Source: an uncultured bacterium
GTDB taxonomy: Bacteria; Planctomycetota; UBA1135; GCA-002686595
Direction of reading: 5' to 3'
Length of the DNA: 13,291 bases
NCBI GenBank assembly: GCA_902826945.1
Contig: CADEGS010000116.1
Span: 1-13,291 of the forward strand
The translations under genes and the position numbers were made by a program. Below, piece after piece: positions 12,864-13,291 of this stretch. The notes beneath the pieces are model-generated. The model ran no database searches, had not been told where the DNA came from, and saw only the letters and a list, made by a program, of their open reading frames with translations. How positions within the stretch are numbered: the first letter of the stretch is position 1; the number at the start of each line of letters is the position of its first letter.

Positions 12864-13291
12864 TCAGGCCGAGAAGCTCTGCACGGCCTCGATCACCTCG
12901 CCCTGCTCGGCGGCGGAGAGCGAGGAGTAGAGCGGCAGGCGCAGCAGCCGGTCGCTCGCCGACTCGGTCACCGGGCAGTCGCCGGGCCGCCCGCCGAAGC
13001 GCCGGCCCATCTCCGAGAGGTGCAGCGGGAGGTAGTGGAACACGGCCAGGATGCCGCGCTCCTTCAGGTGCGCGATCAGCGCCGTGCGCGCCTCGAGCGA
13101 GGGCAGGAGCAGGTAGAAGGCGTGGCTCGGGTGCTCGCAGTGCGCGGGCACGCGCGGCAGGCGCGTGTCGTTCGCCGCGCCCCATTCGGCCAGCTCGTCC
13201 CCGTAGCGGTCCCAGATGCGCGCGCGGCGCGCCTGGAGCGCCTCGCGCGCCTCGAGCTGCGCCCACAGGAAGGCGGCCAGGATCTCCGAGG
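12864..13291 (-). CDS. wecE: dTDP-4-amino-4,6-dideoxyhexose transaminase, C-terminal part (5' end outside window)
   Basis: The C-terminal 141 residues of a DegT/DnrJ/EryC1 PLP-dependent aminotransferase. The match to E. coli WecE (RffA) as I remember it is close: SEILAAFLWAQLE near the window edge, HAFYLLLPSLEARTALI, the strand GILAVFHYLPLHLS with the family-typical HYxPLH, and RLLRLPLYSSLS before the C-terminal helix. WecE converts dTDP-4-keto-6-deoxyglucose to dTDP-4-amino-4,6-dideoxygalactose with glutamate, in the cytosol, feeding Fuc4NAc-type sugars. The catalytic lysine lies in the missing N-terminal part, so activity cannot be judged. The WecD-like acyltransferase at 4056 would act on its product. 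It is followed after 8 nt by the GT-C-like gene. Other sugar 4-aminotransferases of the same family are possible. Confidence 0.92.
   Translation of the reverse strand, partial: SEILAAFLWAQLEAREALQARRARIWDRYGDELAEWGAANDTRLPRVPAHCEHPSHAFYLLLPSLEARTALIAHLKERGILAVFHYLPLHLSEMGRRFGGRPGDCPVTESASDRLLRLPLYSSLSAAEQGEVIEAVQSFSA

Noticed and set aside
9406..12930. Very long open frames (over 1100 codons) on both strands across the two membrane-protein genes
   Set aside because: They are Arg/Ala/Pro-rich, show no domain, and arise because stop codons are rare at this GC content; the annotated frames have recognisable membrane helices and family motifs.
12867..13266. N-terminal extension of the GT-C-like protein in the same frame
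   Set aside because: That stretch is out of frame with and overlapped by the WecE sequence, which matches its family closely; ATG 12855 gives a normal first membrane helix.

Overview
This is a very GC-rich (well over 70% by eye) bacterial chromosomal window with dense coding, near-total G/C at third codon positions and mixed ATG/GTG/TTG starts. Two sulfatase-fold lipoproteins ending in an LGY tail, a YfhO-like membrane protein and a WecE/FkbH-type sugar and acyl locus suggest a high-GC Planctomycetota or Myxococcota-like organism. No marker gene here fixes the taxonomy, so this is an impression only. No tRNA, rRNA, CRISPR array, transposase or phage gene was seen.

Layout. 1-105: six-unit 18-bp tandem repeat. 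106-732: spacer with no convincing gene but several perfect short inverted repeats. 733-2384 (minus): a zinc-ribbon SAM methyltransferase followed by pyrE with a 4-nt GTGA overlap. 2456-4033 (plus): a lipoprotein with a sulfatase fold but without the usual nucleophile motif or the first metal ligands. 4056-7441 (minus), read right to left: VOC protein, FkbH-like HAD/GNAT protein, acyl carrier protein, WecD-like N-acyltransferase. 7612-11305 (plus): a second lipoprotein sulfatase-like enzyme (Thr at the nucleophile position), then a YfhO-like polytopic protein. 11275-13291 (minus): C-terminal part of a WecE aminotransferase (cut by the right edge), then a GT-C-like polytopic membrane protein whose 3' end overlaps the YfhO-like gene tail-to-tail by 31 bp.

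How the genes may work together. WecE makes a dTDP-4-amino-4,6-dideoxyhexose in known systems and WecD acylates that amine. Here the WecD-like enzyme is translationally coupled to an ACP and sits downstream of an FkbH-like protein, a family that loads a C3 unit from 1,3-bisphosphoglycerate onto carrier proteins. This suggests, as inference only, that the amino sugar may receive an ACP-borne acyl group such as glyceryl instead of, or besides, acetyl. The two multi-pass proteins would be candidates for transferring sugars outside the membrane, and the two surface lipoproteins of the alkaline-phosphatase/sulfatase superfamily for modifying or binding the product. pyrE is a housekeeping gene and probably only a neighbour.

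Regulatory signals are most convincing in the 170-bp divergent gap 7442-7611, where two back-to-back sigma70-like promoters can be read, and just upstream of 2456, where a TAGAGT -10 box lies so close to the ATG that a leaderless mRNA is predicted.
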